DNA of 64,000 nt from Mytilus californianus (Eukaryota > Mollusca > Bivalvia > Mytilida > Mytilidae), in NCBI RefSeq assembly GCF_021869535.1, contig NW_026262712.1, positions 63,234,100 to 63,298,099 on the forward strand, given 5' to 3'. This document shows, piece after piece, positions 1 through 12,552 of the stretch. The notes beneath the pieces are model-generated. The model ran no database searches, was not told where the DNA came from, and was given only the letters and a program-made list of their open reading frames with translations. Position 1 is the stretch's first letter; every line of letters starts with the position of its first letter. Position numbers and translations under genes: made by a program.

Positions 1-409
1 TAGCTTTAAATGACAAAGAATTAAAAGAAATCAGTGCAAACAGTTCTTAAAGATGCTAAAATGTATTTATGTACTTAAAATTTGAATGAAGTAATAGGAC
101 ATAGAGAGTTCTTTTCTCAGCTTGTTCCATATTGGCATACTTAAGCTTTTGAGACGAAATAATATATACTAACTGAATTTTAGAAGTCAGCAAAGCTTGA
201 TTTATCAAATACGTACATATTCAGACACCTATCCTTCTTATTTGGAATACATGCTTTTCATTTGTTTGGCATTCATGAACCTTTCTGTTTCACATAATTG
301 CAAATGGAACTAGAGGCTTTAAAAAGCCTGTGTCGCTCAACTAGGTCTATGTGCACTTCAACAAAGGACACTCTCTAACATTGATGATAAGAATAGAATT
401 CATGACAAA
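1..409. other. Non-coding left edge
   Basis: AT-rich sequence with no recognisable exon or repeat boundary. It would be downstream of ZF-5 in transcription order; further zinc-finger exons could lie beyond the window edge. Confidence 0.5.
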
Positions 410-1240
410 AATCTTTTTTGTTGATCTTGTATTGCTGATCATTTTTGTTATTTAAAGTTTCTATTTATCAATATTAATTTTTATCAAATCAGGCAAAATG
501 CAAAAAAAATGATAAAAATTGTCATTAAAGGGCAATAACTCCAATAAGAATTCATTGGACAATTTCCTCCATATTGTCTTAATTGTAGATCTTGTCTTGC
601 TGATTATTGTTGCTTATATAAGTTTCTATCTATCTATTATAATTTTTAAGATACCAGACAAAACTCAAAAATTGGTAAACATCGTCATCAAAGGGCAATA
701 ACTTTAAAAGGAGTCAACTGACGATTTTGGCCATGATGGACTTATTGTAGATATTGTCTTGCTGATCATTTTTGCAATTTAAAGTTTCTCTGCATCTATT
801 ATAGTTTTCAAGATGATACGCAAAAATGAAAAAAAATAAATAGTAAAATCTGTTATTTAAGGGCAACTAATCCTATAAGAAGTCCCCTGACAGTTTTGAC
901 ATAGATGGACAATTGGTAAAGCTCAACATTCTGAAAATTTCTGCCCCTGTCAGATTTTCCCTTTTCACAACAGTTTTCAAAATAATTGACAAAACTTGCA
1001 TTTTACCCCTATGTTCTATTTTTAGCTATGTCTGCCCTCTTGGGTTGACAGTCAGGGGTCATCAGACACATTTTTTAAACTAGATACATCAATGATGATT
1101 GTGGCCAACTTTGGTTAAATTTTGTCCAATAGTTTCAAAGGAGAAGATTTTTGTAAAAGTTAACGTACGACAAAGACAGATGACAGATGCCAAGTGATGA
1201 GAAAGCTCACTTGGCCCTTTGGGCCAGGTGAGCTAAAAAA
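410..1240 (+). repeat. Dispersed element with ~165-bp tandem core and 3' hairpin
   Basis: Degenerate units repeat at about 165 bp: 'gatcttgtnttgctgat' recurs at 423, 588 and 750, and 'agggcaa' at 529, 692 and 860. The right end at about 1191-1236 carries a strong hairpin, 'agctcacttggccc' pairing with 'gggccaggtgagct', followed by an A-run. Tandem core plus terminal hairpin resembles bivalve pearl or Helentron-like non-autonomous elements. No protein is encoded; the 60-residue frame at 519-701 lies inside the repeats. Left boundary uncertain. Confidence 0.6.
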
Positions 1241-1826
1241 TTAAATGTCATGTTGATTATGCTGTTTTAAGTTTAAATGGGTATAACACATGAATTCAAT
1301 TTTTTAATATGTTGAGTTATTAAAGTCCTCAGTTTATATTTAGTCTGGATACTTGTCATATAATCGAAACAAGATAGCAATGTGTCCAAGCTTTAAACCT
1401 GGCTTTAAAAATATCAATAACTTGCCATTCTTTTGTTATAAATTTTAACAAATTTACACTAGGCAAGTAAATTGAAACACAAACCATTTCCTCACAAGGT
1501 GAACTGACACATTATATTCTTAAAAGTTTTTCTTGTCTGTGGTGCTTCATTTTGAACTATAGATAGAAAAAAACTGCACAGAAACTGTCTTTTTTAAACT
1601 TTTTTTTCAATGAAGGAACTATAGCAAAGAGTCTAGATGGGGTTAACAGAATAGAGAATAATGACCCAAATCTACAGAAAAATAGACCAATAAAATAAAG
1701 AATAGAGAATAATCGGCAAAAAGTATAAAGAATAGATGAAAATTATCTAAAAATTCAAAAATACAGAAATGAAGGACTCCTTTTCCAGACCCCCATAGTC
1801 ATAAAATTTGTATCAAGTCTAAATGC

Positions 1827-2389
1827 TTACTGGTCTATATTTCCAGTACAGTTATGACTAGCCAGACTATATTTATGCTTGTATGATTTGTTGCATTGTA
1901 GGCACTGATACATCCTGCTATCAGAATGAGACCTCTCGTGGATTATTAATCGTGCCTTCGACAACAGCTTCTTTCCACAAATTTTACATTCCAATAAGTC
2001 TTGTCCAGTCCCATGGTTGACCCGTTTGTGAGAATACAATCCAGAAGTAGTGGTGAATGATCTTTGACACAAGTTGCATGTATACAAACTCTTTTTATGA
2101 TATTGTTCTATGTGAACATTTAAATCTGATAGGTTATCGCAAATAGACAGACAAAATGTACATGGGAACTGCCTACTTGGCATATTCTCAACTGCAGGAG
2201 GTTCACATGTCTTCTGAATTGAAAGCACAGCTTCACCAAGAAATTTAAGACGATTATCCTCTATTGCAGATTGCAACTGTTCTTTTCTCATGACAGCAGT
2301 AAACTCTTTTGCAACCGCCAATTCCAAAGAAGGTCCCCTGTCTTGTTTGCGTTTTGTTAAGTCTATCAGTACATCTGTACTCTGGTTTC
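1827..2389 (-). CDS. Alternative terminal exon ZF-5 (four zinc fingers)
   Basis: The acceptor 'ttgttcttcag' ends at 2390. The split codon ends GA, followed by 186 residues and a stop at 1827. An acidic and polar linker of about 75 residues leads into four fingers. The first two are C..C...H...H types, the second containing TSGLYSHKRVNH; the third is CKICGKKLLSKARLIIHERSH; the last is a C2HC finger, CLQCNKSYKHKYSLASHNC. The SGLY and YKHK signatures recur in the other ZF exons, so they are paralogues. Role inferred: the DNA-binding end of one isoform. No canonical AATAAA was obvious close downstream. Confidence 0.87.
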
Positions 2390-3780
2390 CTGAAGAACAA
2401 GGTGATTATATATCAATTGCATACCACAACAGTAATTATACTGATTGTAAATTAAATAAAATGTCTTATCCCATCAAGAATACCAACGCTTGTATATATA
2501 GCTACAACAACTGTGATTATAATAACTAAGCTTTCTAATAAAAATACATTGATTTTGTTTTAAAAAATTTGACCAATCAATTGTAAATCATTATGATCTC
2601 ATCACATCAATCTGTTAGTTAAACTTGATTAGTTGAATAAACTTTGAGTAGTTTTCGTCTCCAGTGACAAATATCTATATTTTTTCCTTCAATTCCAATA
2701 TTACAACATTAACATTTTTTGCAATAAAAGACAGATTCTAAAATGATCAATTTCTCTTAATCCACTAAATTTTAGATCTACAATTTTTCTTTTTTTCCGC
2801 TACTTAATAGAACAAAACAGAAATGATGGCAATCATAAATGTTGGAACAAAAAATTATTTACAGCTTGGCAGCTTGGCTTATTGTATAATTCCATCTGTC
2901 TATTGTGATTCCCTCTAGATGCCATTTGATAACTTTTTATTGTTGTGTTGCTATCTAACTGGTGTATTAGAGACTGGTCACATCTATTTGTATTCCTACA
3001 TCAGCAGAAGTGGTAGTGCATAATACCTCAAGAATGTTTGGGATTTTGGCAAACTGCAGTATAAAATATAAAAAGGATACCAAGAATTACTAAAACTAAA
3101 AGACAGTACAATAGTACACACCAACCACCAACACCTAACTCCTGAGAACGAGATCAATTTTTTTTTTAAACATATGTAGTCCAAACAATGCTCAAAAGAC
3201 ATTTTTAGGGATCTGATAGCCCCAAATTGAAATAATACATGTAATCCTTAAAACAACTGGCATATTTACAGTCTGACATATTGTATAGACACTTCTCTAA
3301 ATGTTTTTTTCTTCCAGTTTTTCTGTCTTTTTGTTTGCAGAGTCAAGAACATAAAACCTCATAAACAAACGTTATCTATGATATCAAAAATTGTCTATAT
3401 ACACACTAACATCTGCAATCCCCTTGATCAAATCAGATGTATTACAGAAGAACACATAATCTGATGAAACTAAAAAATCTACCAGTCCTTACTTCACCCT
3501 GAATTATTAACTGTTAGTTGACTGTTACCTTTTGTATTCTACTTTCAATCTATTATGAACTTGTGCTTGGGTGAAAGAGTGGCAGGGTTTTGAAAATTGT
3601 GGTAAGGTTTTTCATGTAACTCAGAACCATGAACCTTAACTTCTGTAAGGTAAGATTTCTATTAATTTTGTCAAAATAAGTGATATAGGGAAAACTTTAC
3701 ATCAGTTGTTACAATATTGTAATTGTTCATATTTAATTCGAGTCCAATACCAATCCAGGTAGTGGTAGTAGGCATATACT
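2390..3780. other. Intron or spacer between ZF-4 and ZF-5, right-hand part omitted
   Basis: AT-rich sequence without an exon I can support. Open frames here (2290-2529 plus, 2996-3202 minus) lack splice context and domain signatures. Confidence 0.5.
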
Positions 3781-4480
3781 AAAGGGGCATTAGATACGAG
3801 ATATAAAAAAAAATAAAATGTGATTTTTTTTGTTTGTTCAATCATTAATTAAAGTGAAATAGTGAAATAATAATTCGCTTTTTACAGCCAGTTTGGTTCA
3901 GTTTTATCAAATTAAGCAAAGAAACATCGCTCATGAATTATTCACTTGCAAGTTAATAATTCGACCTCATTGAATCCGTATTCATGTGAACTTTAATTGA
4001 TCTCTATAGCAAGAGATGGATTATGCAAGGACTAGGCGTGTTCAAATATTAAATGGAAAAGAATGTAAACATTGAAAGTGAAATAAGGGTAAACCATTTG
4101 GTTGACTGGTTCGATTCAGAAAAACTCATTCTTATACAGGTTAAAACGATTATTTACATATTTTTTTAACCTATAATATGAAATCAAACAGACCTAGAAA
4201 AATTCAATTACACGAGTTCGCAATCTATTTATATATATGTTTATGTTTATATCGGGTTATATGACCGTCGGCAGTCTTCAGAGGTCACATCAATGATTAA
4301 TTAGATGGTGTCTAGACTAAAATACACATGAAATGCTGATATATACTATCGAGTTTATGCATTGTAAATTGTTTATTTTAGACTTTTTATAATTTGGATT
4401 TGCGTTTAAGTATGTTATAAGTAGAATATAAGAATTTGAGTCAAATAGGTGAACATGAATTTGACAGCTAATGCCCCTTT
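3781..4480. mobile_element. ~700-bp element with 13-bp terminal inverted repeats (MITE-like)
   Basis: The left end reads aaaggggcattag (3781-3793) and the right end ctaatgccccttt (4468-4480), a perfect 13-bp inverted repeat. The interior is AT-rich and has no transposase frame. This looks like a non-autonomous DNA transposon inside the intron before ZF-5. A clean target-site duplication was not resolved. Confidence 0.7.
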
Positions 4481-5611
4481 AAGAAATGAAGAATAAGAAT
4501 TGTCACCTGAAATATAAAGCTCAGACTATTTTTTTCTGATCTGATCTAACATATTATACCCAAATAACATCTAAACAATTGACACTGACCTAATATGACA
4601 CTCCATTTTGGCTCCTTACACACTATTTCAGACGATACACAAACCATTTACTAATGACTAATTTAAATTGATTGCTTACCATTTGCATACAGTAAAAGAC
4701 TTGGATGTATTTATATTTATATTTATTATTCTATATGCAAAGTACAAAATAACAGCATAACCAATGCATGTCCTATCTCTATAAATTTTTCCAAGAAATG
4801 TTTCTTTCAAGTAAAATGAAATATATGCTTTTCTATACACTTATTCAAATTGAGTCAAATATGATGGTTATTTGGTCCTCTATGTACAATGTTTTGGGTA
4901 AGGAATTGAACAAATCAAATATCAAACTATAAAAAATTTCAAAGTATTGTCATCAATAAAATATGAACCAATTCTAACAATATCACATTCTACATAAGCA
5001 GCCAACCATAACAAGATTTTACATATCATAGTATATTCCAAGATACATATATAAGTCTATTTTCATTATATTTTGTATGCTTGCATTTTAACAAAATTGG
5101 AAAAGAATATCAATTTGATGAGAATCAAGAATTTTTGTTTATGACAGCCAATAATTCCCTTAATTCAAGTTAATCAAAATGTTGTAGGTCTTTTAAACTT
5201 TTTTTCATTTTAATAGATTAAACATCAAAGCAACCAAAAATTATAATTTACATTGTTGGCTAATGAGAAACTCCTGAGAATGCAAAGAATTTTTCATTTT
5301 TAAAACACTTCATCAATTAAATTGTCAATTAAACAGTCCATTCAACTTCTATTCACAAATTAAATAGGATACAAAATATATTTTCAAGGAAATAACAAAA
5401 ATAGAACACTGTAGAAAAAAGATTGATTCTGCATAAAAATACTTTTGTAATTATATACAATTTTAAGAAATATTTAAAAGCATAAATAAGATTTATACAC
5501 TCAATACATAATTTTTTTCTATTAAATTAGTTTTTTTTCCAATATGTTCCATATCACAAACGATACCTTTAAGCTCATCTATTCAACAATAACAGTTGCG
5601 CTTTCACTAAA
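4481..5611. other. Spacer below ZF-4, likely 3' UTR plus intron
   Basis: No exon or repeat boundary recognised. The part nearest 5612 would be the 3' UTR of the ZF-4 isoform. Confidence 0.45.
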
Positions 5612-5898
5612 CTAATCCACACACTTGTGCCTTGAAAATGCCTCCATGTGTTTATATTTTTTGCCACACACCTCACATTTATAAGGGCGATTTTCTGTAT
5701 GGGTAAACAAGTGAGCTTTGTAATAACTCAGAAATCCAAACCTTTTACCACATATTTCACATTCTATCAATCGAGCATTACTATGGAACAACTTCCTGTG
5801 TTTGTATAAGCCTGATTTAGATGCAAAGCGGCGATGGCAATCCTTACATTTTTCATTTCTCTCTTTCCCATCATCATGTAACCAAAATCTAGGGACTC
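5612..5898 (-). CDS. Alternative terminal exon ZF-4 (three zinc fingers)
   Basis: The acceptor 'ttttacattatacag' ends at 5899. The split codon ends GA, followed by 94 residues, the shortest of the ZF ends. Only about 17 residues precede the first finger, CKDCHRRFASKSGLYKHRK with LFH. It is followed by CEICGKRFGFLSYYKAHLFTH and a final C2HC finger, CEVCGKKYKHMEAFSRHKC. Upstream in-frame residues (about 5900-5992) are hydrophobic translated intron, not protein. Confidence 0.87.
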
Positions 5899-7092
5899 CT
5901 GTATAATGTAAAACAAAAGCAACAAATGAAAATAAAAACATAAACTGTACAAAAGGGCTAACAACCAAGCAAAACATAAATGATCTATACACTGCAGCAA
6001 GTTTCTCTGTGAAATCTAACTTATATTTGATTATCCCCTCCTTTATCTCAGCATGCCCATGATGTCATGGGGATCTAGGTTGCATTTTACATTAATGGAA
6101 TATTTTGCATTTTTATATCACCGTTTTGTTGTTGGTTTTTTTAATAAGAATTTAAAAAATGCATACAACACTTTATAAATTTCATGCATACAAAGAACTT
6201 TTCTGGATTTACCTTCATCAGGAACACTCAAAGCCGAATATTTGAAAGCCAATAAGGATATATATTAGAACCGAAACAGTTGAAGAGCTATATGAACAAA
6301 TTGGGTGTGAGTTACACATCAATGAGGAAGCAATCCAGTGACATACACACCAGTTAAATCGATAGGTCAACACACTGTCTTCAATAATAGACAAGTATCT
6401 TTACAGCTTGTCCAGCTCTAAATATCACCAAGTCCAGAAATTTTCCTCTTTGACAAAGGAAAGCATAAACTTGATGTGCTACATTTTCACACTAATTAGA
6501 TATCAATTTTCATAACCATATTGATTAAGCCTAAAATATTATTGTTTACAGATCATCATTTCTTGTTTTGTTAACTCTCCTTGCAATTATTTTCTTTCTT
6601 CTTTGTTCTCATTTTTCACCTCGGCACATTTAAACGTGTAGTAGTTTCTATATAAATAGATGGTTAAATAAAGTGAGAAAGACCTTGCTTACAAAAGCAA
6701 AACTTATGCATACAAAACAAATATCAGTTTCTATGTCTGAAAATATCTTTTATCTTTGAAAATATTAACCAACTGGTTGACCAATGATGGGCACGTCAGA
6801 ACATCAAAATTTATACTATTAATATATTTATATTTAGACTTGGATATCAGATGGCAAACTTTCAGGTCTATGAATATGGAGGTTTCACTTGAAACATATC
6901 TCTGATCATCAAAATTTGAATTATTTTCACCAACAATTTATTTACTGTTTGTAATAGTTTGCACTGTTTTAAAGTGTTGTTGTCAACATGAACTTTGTGT
7001 TGTGCATTTAGTTTGTCAGGATGCACTGGATGTAAATGTCTCTTTTACATTTCAATCTCAACTGGCCATAACCAGTCAAATAAAGTTCCAAC
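5899..7092. other. Intron between ZF-3 and ZF-4, distal part
   Basis: Around 6196-6250 lies 'tctggatttaccttcatcagg', the reverse complement of a motif also present at 18930-18985. It is probably part of a dispersed repeat. Nothing coding is seen. Confidence 0.45.
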
Positions 7093-7287
7093 TAAGGGAG
7101 CTACCATTTGATTTTTATGGGGTAGCTAGGATGAAAAATTTTGTCCTGCCTTTTTTTTTTAGTTGTAACCTCTGTAATCTCTGTCCTGCCTTTTTTTTTT
7201 ATCCTGACTTTTTTACATAAATTGTCAATCCTGCCTAGTCCGACCCCCCCCCCCCCCTCCCATAAAAATCAAATGGTAGCTCCCTTA
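7093..7287. mobile_element. MITE with ~26-bp inverted ends and TA target duplication
   Basis: The left end agggagctaccatttgattt from 7095 is matched in reverse at the right end, finishing at 7285. TA dinucleotides flank both sides (7093-7094 and 7286-7287). The interior has two copies of 'tgtcctgcc' followed by T-runs, and a C-run. TA duplication suggests the Tc1/mariner group. Confidence 0.78.
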
Positions 7288-7579
7288 TAATCTGTCAACA
7301 CCAAAAAGATCAACTCTTCTTCATTTGATTAACACATAATACATTGTAATATAGCCATGATTATGCTAGCAGGTGGCATTAATAAGCCAGCAATCAGTTA
7401 TTCTATAAAATTACATTTTCAAATGAGTAAAAGATGACGATGCTAGGTAAAATTGTCAATAAGACAGCTGCTCAAAGACAAAAACAACCAATAGACATAT
7501 ATATGCCTATATACACTAAACAGCAGAAACACTTCTAGGTGGTTTTTATTATATGTGTCAACTGTTGAAATCACAACCC

Positions 7580-7856
7580 TTAAGGTGATACCTAACACTA
7601 CAGGGAGATAACTCTGTAAAAATCAGCTAAACGTTTTAAGCACGTTGTTTTGTTAAGGAAATATTACGCTTCTCAATGATCAAAATTAGTGTTTGTCAAA
7701 CTGCTATATAACCAATTTTTCTGATAAAGTGGTTGGTTCAAATTCTTTGAAATTTTTATATTTTTGTCAAAGGGTCAAAGTAAACATTATGTCAAAATTT
7801 TATGAAAATTAAACGAGCCAAATTAATTTTAGTCAAGGTGTTGGGTACCACCTTAA
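7580..7856. mobile_element. 277-bp MITE flanked by TTAA
   Basis: TTAA at 7580-7583 is followed by ggtgatacctaacact. The right end reads ggtgttgggtaccacc before TTAA at 7853-7856. Imperfect inverted ends and TTAA duplication fit a piggyBac-type non-autonomous element. No transposase frame. Confidence 0.72.
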
Positions 7857-8753
7857 GAGAAAAAGCTTTACTCTGGTAACTTAACTAATTGTGAAGTGTG
7901 GAATCATTATTTTACCAATTTTCCTGGAGTTCATGGGTAAAGCAAACCACAAATTTAAATGTTTTCGATGACGTACAAATTTTCTAAAGGATAACTTGTA
8001 GATAAACTTTGGCAAAACCATGAATTCAAATATCCACAAAAATACTATTTTTCCTCAATCAACGAAAAAATTTGTAACCATGAAAATAAATAAATCTACA
8101 GTATTCTGATTGAGTGAATTTTATACAACATCAATTACTTTTGTGTGTACTATCTTTTTTTTTTTCTTCTTTCAGTTATCGTATGAAATTTAATAGCTGT
8201 TTTGTGAAAACTCTTTTATTTTGAAATGCATGAAATTATAATTGTAAAGTATGAACAATCTGAACAAAACTTCTAGAACTTGGTGAACAAATAATCGACT
8301 TTTCATCCAATTACAAACTAATGTATCTACATTATTTACAATGGGTTAAGTGAAAACAACATCTTGGAAAATAATAATTAATGTTGATATAATCAAATTA
8401 TCATGCATTGTGACCTTCAATTCTAACAGCAAAAGTATTTGTGTTTTTAAAACTAACAAATAAAGACAAATGTGTGATGAAACATTGATTTCAACATTAA
8501 CTATTTACAGTCCTTGCAAAGTTGCATATCAGATTTCAAAAGAATACTTGGAATACAAGGAATACAATGTCAATTGTATAAATGCACTTATTTCAACATA
8601 ATATTAGAAATAAAATTGGAAATCTTCTGGATTTTTAACAAATGGGGCTTGAACCTTCAAAGCAAAAAGTAAAAATCAATAAAAAATATTATCAAGAAAC
8701 AATATGCCAGACTACATAACAATAAATTTTGCAAGATAAGACTGTCGTCTTAA
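7857..8753. other. Spacer below ZF-3
   Basis: AT-rich; probably 3' UTR of the ZF-3 isoform plus intron. No further exon or repeat recognised. Confidence 0.45.
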
Positions 8754-9499
8754 TTATTTTGAATGATGCACATAGTCTATATGGTCATCAAGATCGTTCC
8801 TCTTTTTGTAGGTTTTTTTACAGAATGCACAAACATGAAAATTTTGGTATTTTCTGTTATGGCTGTTCATGTGTTGTCGAAGTTCAGACACGTAACTGAA
8901 TTTTGCATTACAAATGTGGCATGTTTGCAAATTTTCCTGAGGTCCATGGAATTTCTTGTCATGCTTCATGATTCCAGATCTGGTCACAAAGACTTTGTTG
9001 CACACAAGACAACTGTTAGGATGTTTACATGTCATGTGATCTTCCAAAGCCGATTCTGATGATGTTGTAAATGAACAGAATTTACAATTGATTTCTATAT
9101 TGACAGAGCTGATATCTGATTGCGGAACAGATTCTGGTGAAGCTGTATTATCTATGACATGCTGCGTTGACTGTGAAATGGGAATTGTTGAACTGACAGC
9201 AGTAGAATAAGATAATGTTTTCACAACATTGTGTAACATATCAACCAGTTCCGATTCACACATCTCATCTTTAGTTAGTGGTGTTATGGTCAATGAAGAT
9301 GCTACTCCTGGCAAACCTCTTTTGTAATCTGTTGTGCTCGTCTGCTGTGGTGCTGATGTCCCGTTTATAGTGGTATCATATGTATGTGTCACTTGTGATA
9401 CTTGTGGCTTTAAAGATGAAACTAACATTTGTTGCGGCTGATTATTACCAACAGCTTCAAGCATACAATGGTAGCTGGACATTTTCGCTTTCTTTTTTC
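8754..9499 (-). CDS. Alternative terminal exon ZF-3 (four zinc fingers, long Ser/Thr linker)
   Basis: The acceptor 'tatattttaacag' ends at 9500. The split codon ends GA, then a basic KKKAK start and 247 residues in all, the longest end of the array. About 140 residues of Ser/Thr/Gln-rich, probably disordered linker precede the fingers. These are CKFCSFTTSSESALEDHMTC with KH, CLVCNKVFVTRSGIMKHDKK with FH, CHICNAKFSYVSELRQHMNSH, and a final CAFCKKTYKKRNDLDDHIDY with VH. Unlike the other ZF exons, the last finger ends in His rather than Cys. Residues upstream of 9499 in frame are translated intron. Confidence 0.86.
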
Positions 9500-10465
9500 C
9501 TGTTAAAATATATTGTTTCTGTACATTACTTCCAAATTTCCATTTAAGCAGCCATTGCATGCAACCTCTGATACATGCAAAACACTTTGTATTAACTAAA
9601 ACTGGACAATAAATGTAAAACATGCTACATGCTGGTATACTATATGTCAAATACTGTTTGTCAGAGCTATTAACTTGTAACAGTGAGACTGCATGTTTTT
9701 CAATATTGCACTAAAATCCTTGACTTAAATTGGACCATATACTTGATATTTTCCTAGTAGAAATATAACTAGATACCAGTAAAGTATCCCTTGCAGCAAT
9801 AGTGCACCAAAACAAATACAATTTACATGCAAGGATCTGCAATCAGAGTCCTTGATGTGGTGTCCTCTAGTTCCAAAATGAGTCTTCAATGATTTTATAT
9901 AATAATAAGTAATAACAATAATGATGTTAATGATTATAGCAAAGCTTCCATTAAAATTTCATAAAATTATATAGAAACCAAACTCATAAAATGTACTTGC
10001 AATACTATTTAGCTAACTTTCAAAGATTTTCATTCAGTTCTACCACAAAACTCAATTCCAAAATCAACTATTTTTATTTTACCTTTTCCCAACTGTCACT
10101 TGGCATCAGACTTGAACATTATCCACGTTTTACCTAAATTCAATGTTTAATTCAACTGGCAACCAATAAATAGTTTCAATTAAAACTAAAAAGATATATA
10201 ACTACCATAAAAATAATTTCAAAAACATAAGCTGTTGTGAGTTCAAAGAAAAAATAATTTAGGAGTTGTCCCATTAAGATCATATATCAGTATACCAAGG
10301 TATTTCTTATGGCAACCATTTTCTGAAATTGATCGGAGTTGTAAAATAGAAATCATTCCTGCCAAGTTTGAATCGATTTAGCCAATAGGTTTAAAGGAGT
10401 AAAAAGAATAAGCAATTTCAATGAAAATCTAAATGTATTTGCAGCCTGATCATAACCATTTAAGA
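9500..10465. other. Intron between ZF-2 and ZF-3, distal part
   Basis: No exon recognised. A low-complexity 'aataataagtaataacaataatga' tract lies near 9900. Confidence 0.45.
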
Positions 10466-10723
10466 GATTGATTGATTGATTGGTGTTTAACACCACTTTC
10501 AGCACTATTGTGCTATTTAGTAGCAGTCAGTTTTTATTGGTGGAGGAAGCTAGAGTGCACAGAGAGAACCAGCGACCATCTGTAGGAAAACTGACAATCA
10601 TAGTCAATAAATATTGAGAGTCGAGCGCACCTGCCTAGTGCTGATTCAAACTCACAACCTCAGTGATGAAAGGCTATTGATACAGTAGTTTGAGTACTTA
10701 GACTACTTGGCCACCGAGGCTCC
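10466..10723 (+). mobile_element. SINE-like dispersed element, near full length
   Basis: It begins with attgattgattgattggtg and runs through 'cagcactattgtgcta', 'ggtggaggaagc' and 'gagcgcacctgcctagtgct'. It then has a tRNA B-box-like 'gattcaaactc' and ends 'ggccaccgaggctcc'. A more diverged copy lies at about 17347-17517. From memory this family is common in molluscan genomes. Confidence 0.65.
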
Positions 10724-11147
10724 ACCAATTAAGACATTAGTAAGCAGGCTTACATATCTTGCTCTAATATTTTGCCTGATAGCAGAAGAATTTGAGAACT
10801 GATCTGTCAAGTCAACATCTTTCAGGGGTTTGTTTTGATCATTTTCAATAAACTGACAATTTTTAAAGAAAGGCCTTTCTGTATATAACTCTTTCATGAG
10901 CAGTACAGATTGGCTCGGGGGGTTTCCTATGACAAGCAGTTTGAGTTAACTTGGCAGTCATACACCATGATTACTATTTCTATTTTAAAAAAAACACCAC
11001 ATTTAATTAAATAATTACTTTATTTTGCAATCCAAAGAAGAAAGAAAAAACCACAAACAAAATGCAATTCAAATGCATAAAAAAATTTGAAACACAAATT
11101 AAAGATATCCTCATATTTTTTTCAATAGAGGTAAAAAAGATCAGCTT

Positions 11148-11530
11148 TCATCTACATGGATGACTAACAAGAGCGTCTTTATGTTTATATGACTTTCCAC
11201 AAATGTGACAAGCATGTGGACGTTCAGAGGAATGTCTAGGCATGTGTCTCTTTAGAGCACTTTGTGTAACAAATTTTTGGTCACATTCTGGACAAGGTAT
11301 CAAATCTTCAGATCTTCCATGAATAATCTTCTTATGTTTATATAAGCCTCCCCCAGAAACAAACCATTTGCCACATTCACTACAAACAAATTTGCATTGA
11401 TTTTTAAACATCATCATTTGTTGTATGACTTCAGGGGTTAAAAGTGGATTTTTTGTAGGTTGTGGAATCTGTTGTTGATTGCCTCTCTGTGCCATTTGAT
11501 ACTCTTCTTTATGTTGATAAATATGTTTGT
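11148..11530 (-). CDS. Alternative terminal exon ZF-2 (three zinc fingers)
   Basis: The acceptor 'tttctttttcaacag' ends at 11531. The split codon ends AC and 126 residues follow. An ATG at 11493-11495 lies 12 codons into the exon, so a gene finder would wrongly start there. A Gln-rich linker precedes CSECGKWFVSGGGLYKHKK with IIH, CPECDQKFVTQSALKRHMPRH and a final C2HC finger, CHICGKSYKHKDALVSHPC. A TTTATT (AATAAA on this strand) at 11019-11024, about 125 bp past the stop, is a good poly(A) signal candidate. Confidence 0.88.
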
Positions 11531-11850
11531 CTGTTGAAAAAGAAAATAAGTTTTCAAAATCTTTTTACTTCAAATATCAGCATAGCAATTATTATAAAGG
11601 CACTGAAAATTTGTTATAAATGAGAAGTCAATGAATAATGTTTTATCAGTCCACAAATACAAAGTTAATAGTGCTGCTACAATAGAAAAACAAAACCAAA
11701 GTGTTCAGGAAGGAAAATGAACAAATATTAGTACACTAAAGATAATATTGAATGAACAAGCTTTTTTTTTTTTTGAAATCTGAATATTTTATGAGCTGCC
11801 TGAACGAGGATTTAAATTTCAAATCAAGAAAAAAAACATGTGTTTTGACT

Positions 11851-11962
11851 GTCACAAACACAGGCACTTGTCTCTGAAAGAATGCATCTATATACCCTAA
11901 TATAACAATTTATTAAGGTATAAAGATAAAAAGAATTCAGAGACAAGTGCCTGTGGTCACAA
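11851..11962. mobile_element. ~97-bp hAT-like MITE with perfect 20-bp inverted ends
   Basis: The left end cacaggcacttgtctctgaa (11859-11878) is the exact reverse complement of 11936-11955. Flanks are 'gtcacaaa' on the left and 'gtcacaac' on the right, an 8-bp target duplication with one mismatch. That size fits the hAT superfamily. It sits in the intron between ZF-1 and ZF-2. Confidence 0.75.
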
Positions 11963-12344
11963 CCTATAAAGAATAAGTTCTTCAGATTAAATGAGCACAA
12001 TTTGTAATATACATTTGTATATATTTAATAAAATTAATGTAGCTTGTAAGGTGTCCTAAAGCATTATAAATAAGGCCCATTAATGAAACCTATCCTTAAA
12101 ACTCTTTCATCCTTGTTTTCAAATTCAGACAAGTCTTTAGACATATTAGCGTGTCATATTTTCAGTTTTTCCTTAAAATTTTGTATTCCATCCAAGTTTT
12201 TCTTTTCTAATGCATTATAAAATCTCTGCCAAGCAAACCCTAATATTTTCTAAAACCAAACATTTTAAATAGACTACTGTCAAAATATTCCCAAATTTTG
12301 TTATATATAGCACACATTTCAAATTCATTCATTTCTTCCAAACC
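11963..12344. other. Intron sequence between ZF-1 and ZF-2
   Basis: Nothing recognised. Confidence 0.4.
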
Positions 12345-12552
12345 ATCTCAGTGGTCTCGTGGTACAATGCTTGCCTCTAGTGTGAAGGCCTTAATTGGGT
12401 TCAGTCCCTGCTGGCTAGGTCAAACAAAAATTGGGTATTTGCTGCTTTTACAGTTAGGTCCATATTTAGGTCCATATTTTCCTGCCAGTACAGACAGAAA
12501 TACTGAGCTTCTAGGCAGGTGCCCTCTGGCACTAACAGTCCATTATTATTAG
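12345..12552 (+). mobile_element. tRNA-derived SINE candidate
   Basis: The start 'tcagtggtctcgtggtacaa' resembles a tRNA A-box region, and 'gggttcagtccctg' about 50 bp later resembles a B box. The tail has a doubled 'ttaggtccatat' and ends with a short 'attattatt' repeat. The overlapping 84-residue frame is not a gene. Confidence 0.6.

Noticed and set aside
519-701. 60-residue hydrophobic plus frame, membrane-protein-like
   Set aside because: It lies within the ~165-bp repeat units and no splice or start context supports it.
2290-2529. 79-residue plus frame overlapping ZF-5
   Set aside because: Antisense shadow over the ZF-5 exon start and its intron.
9500-9650. Upstream in-frame extension of ZF-3 with ATG and hydrophobic residues
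   Set aside because: It crosses a clear acceptor at 9500; the same happens above almost every exon, where translated intron precedes the real start.
12345-12420. A true tRNA gene
   Set aside because: A- and B-box-like strings are present, but the arms do not pair into a full cloverleaf and the sequence continues as a SINE body.
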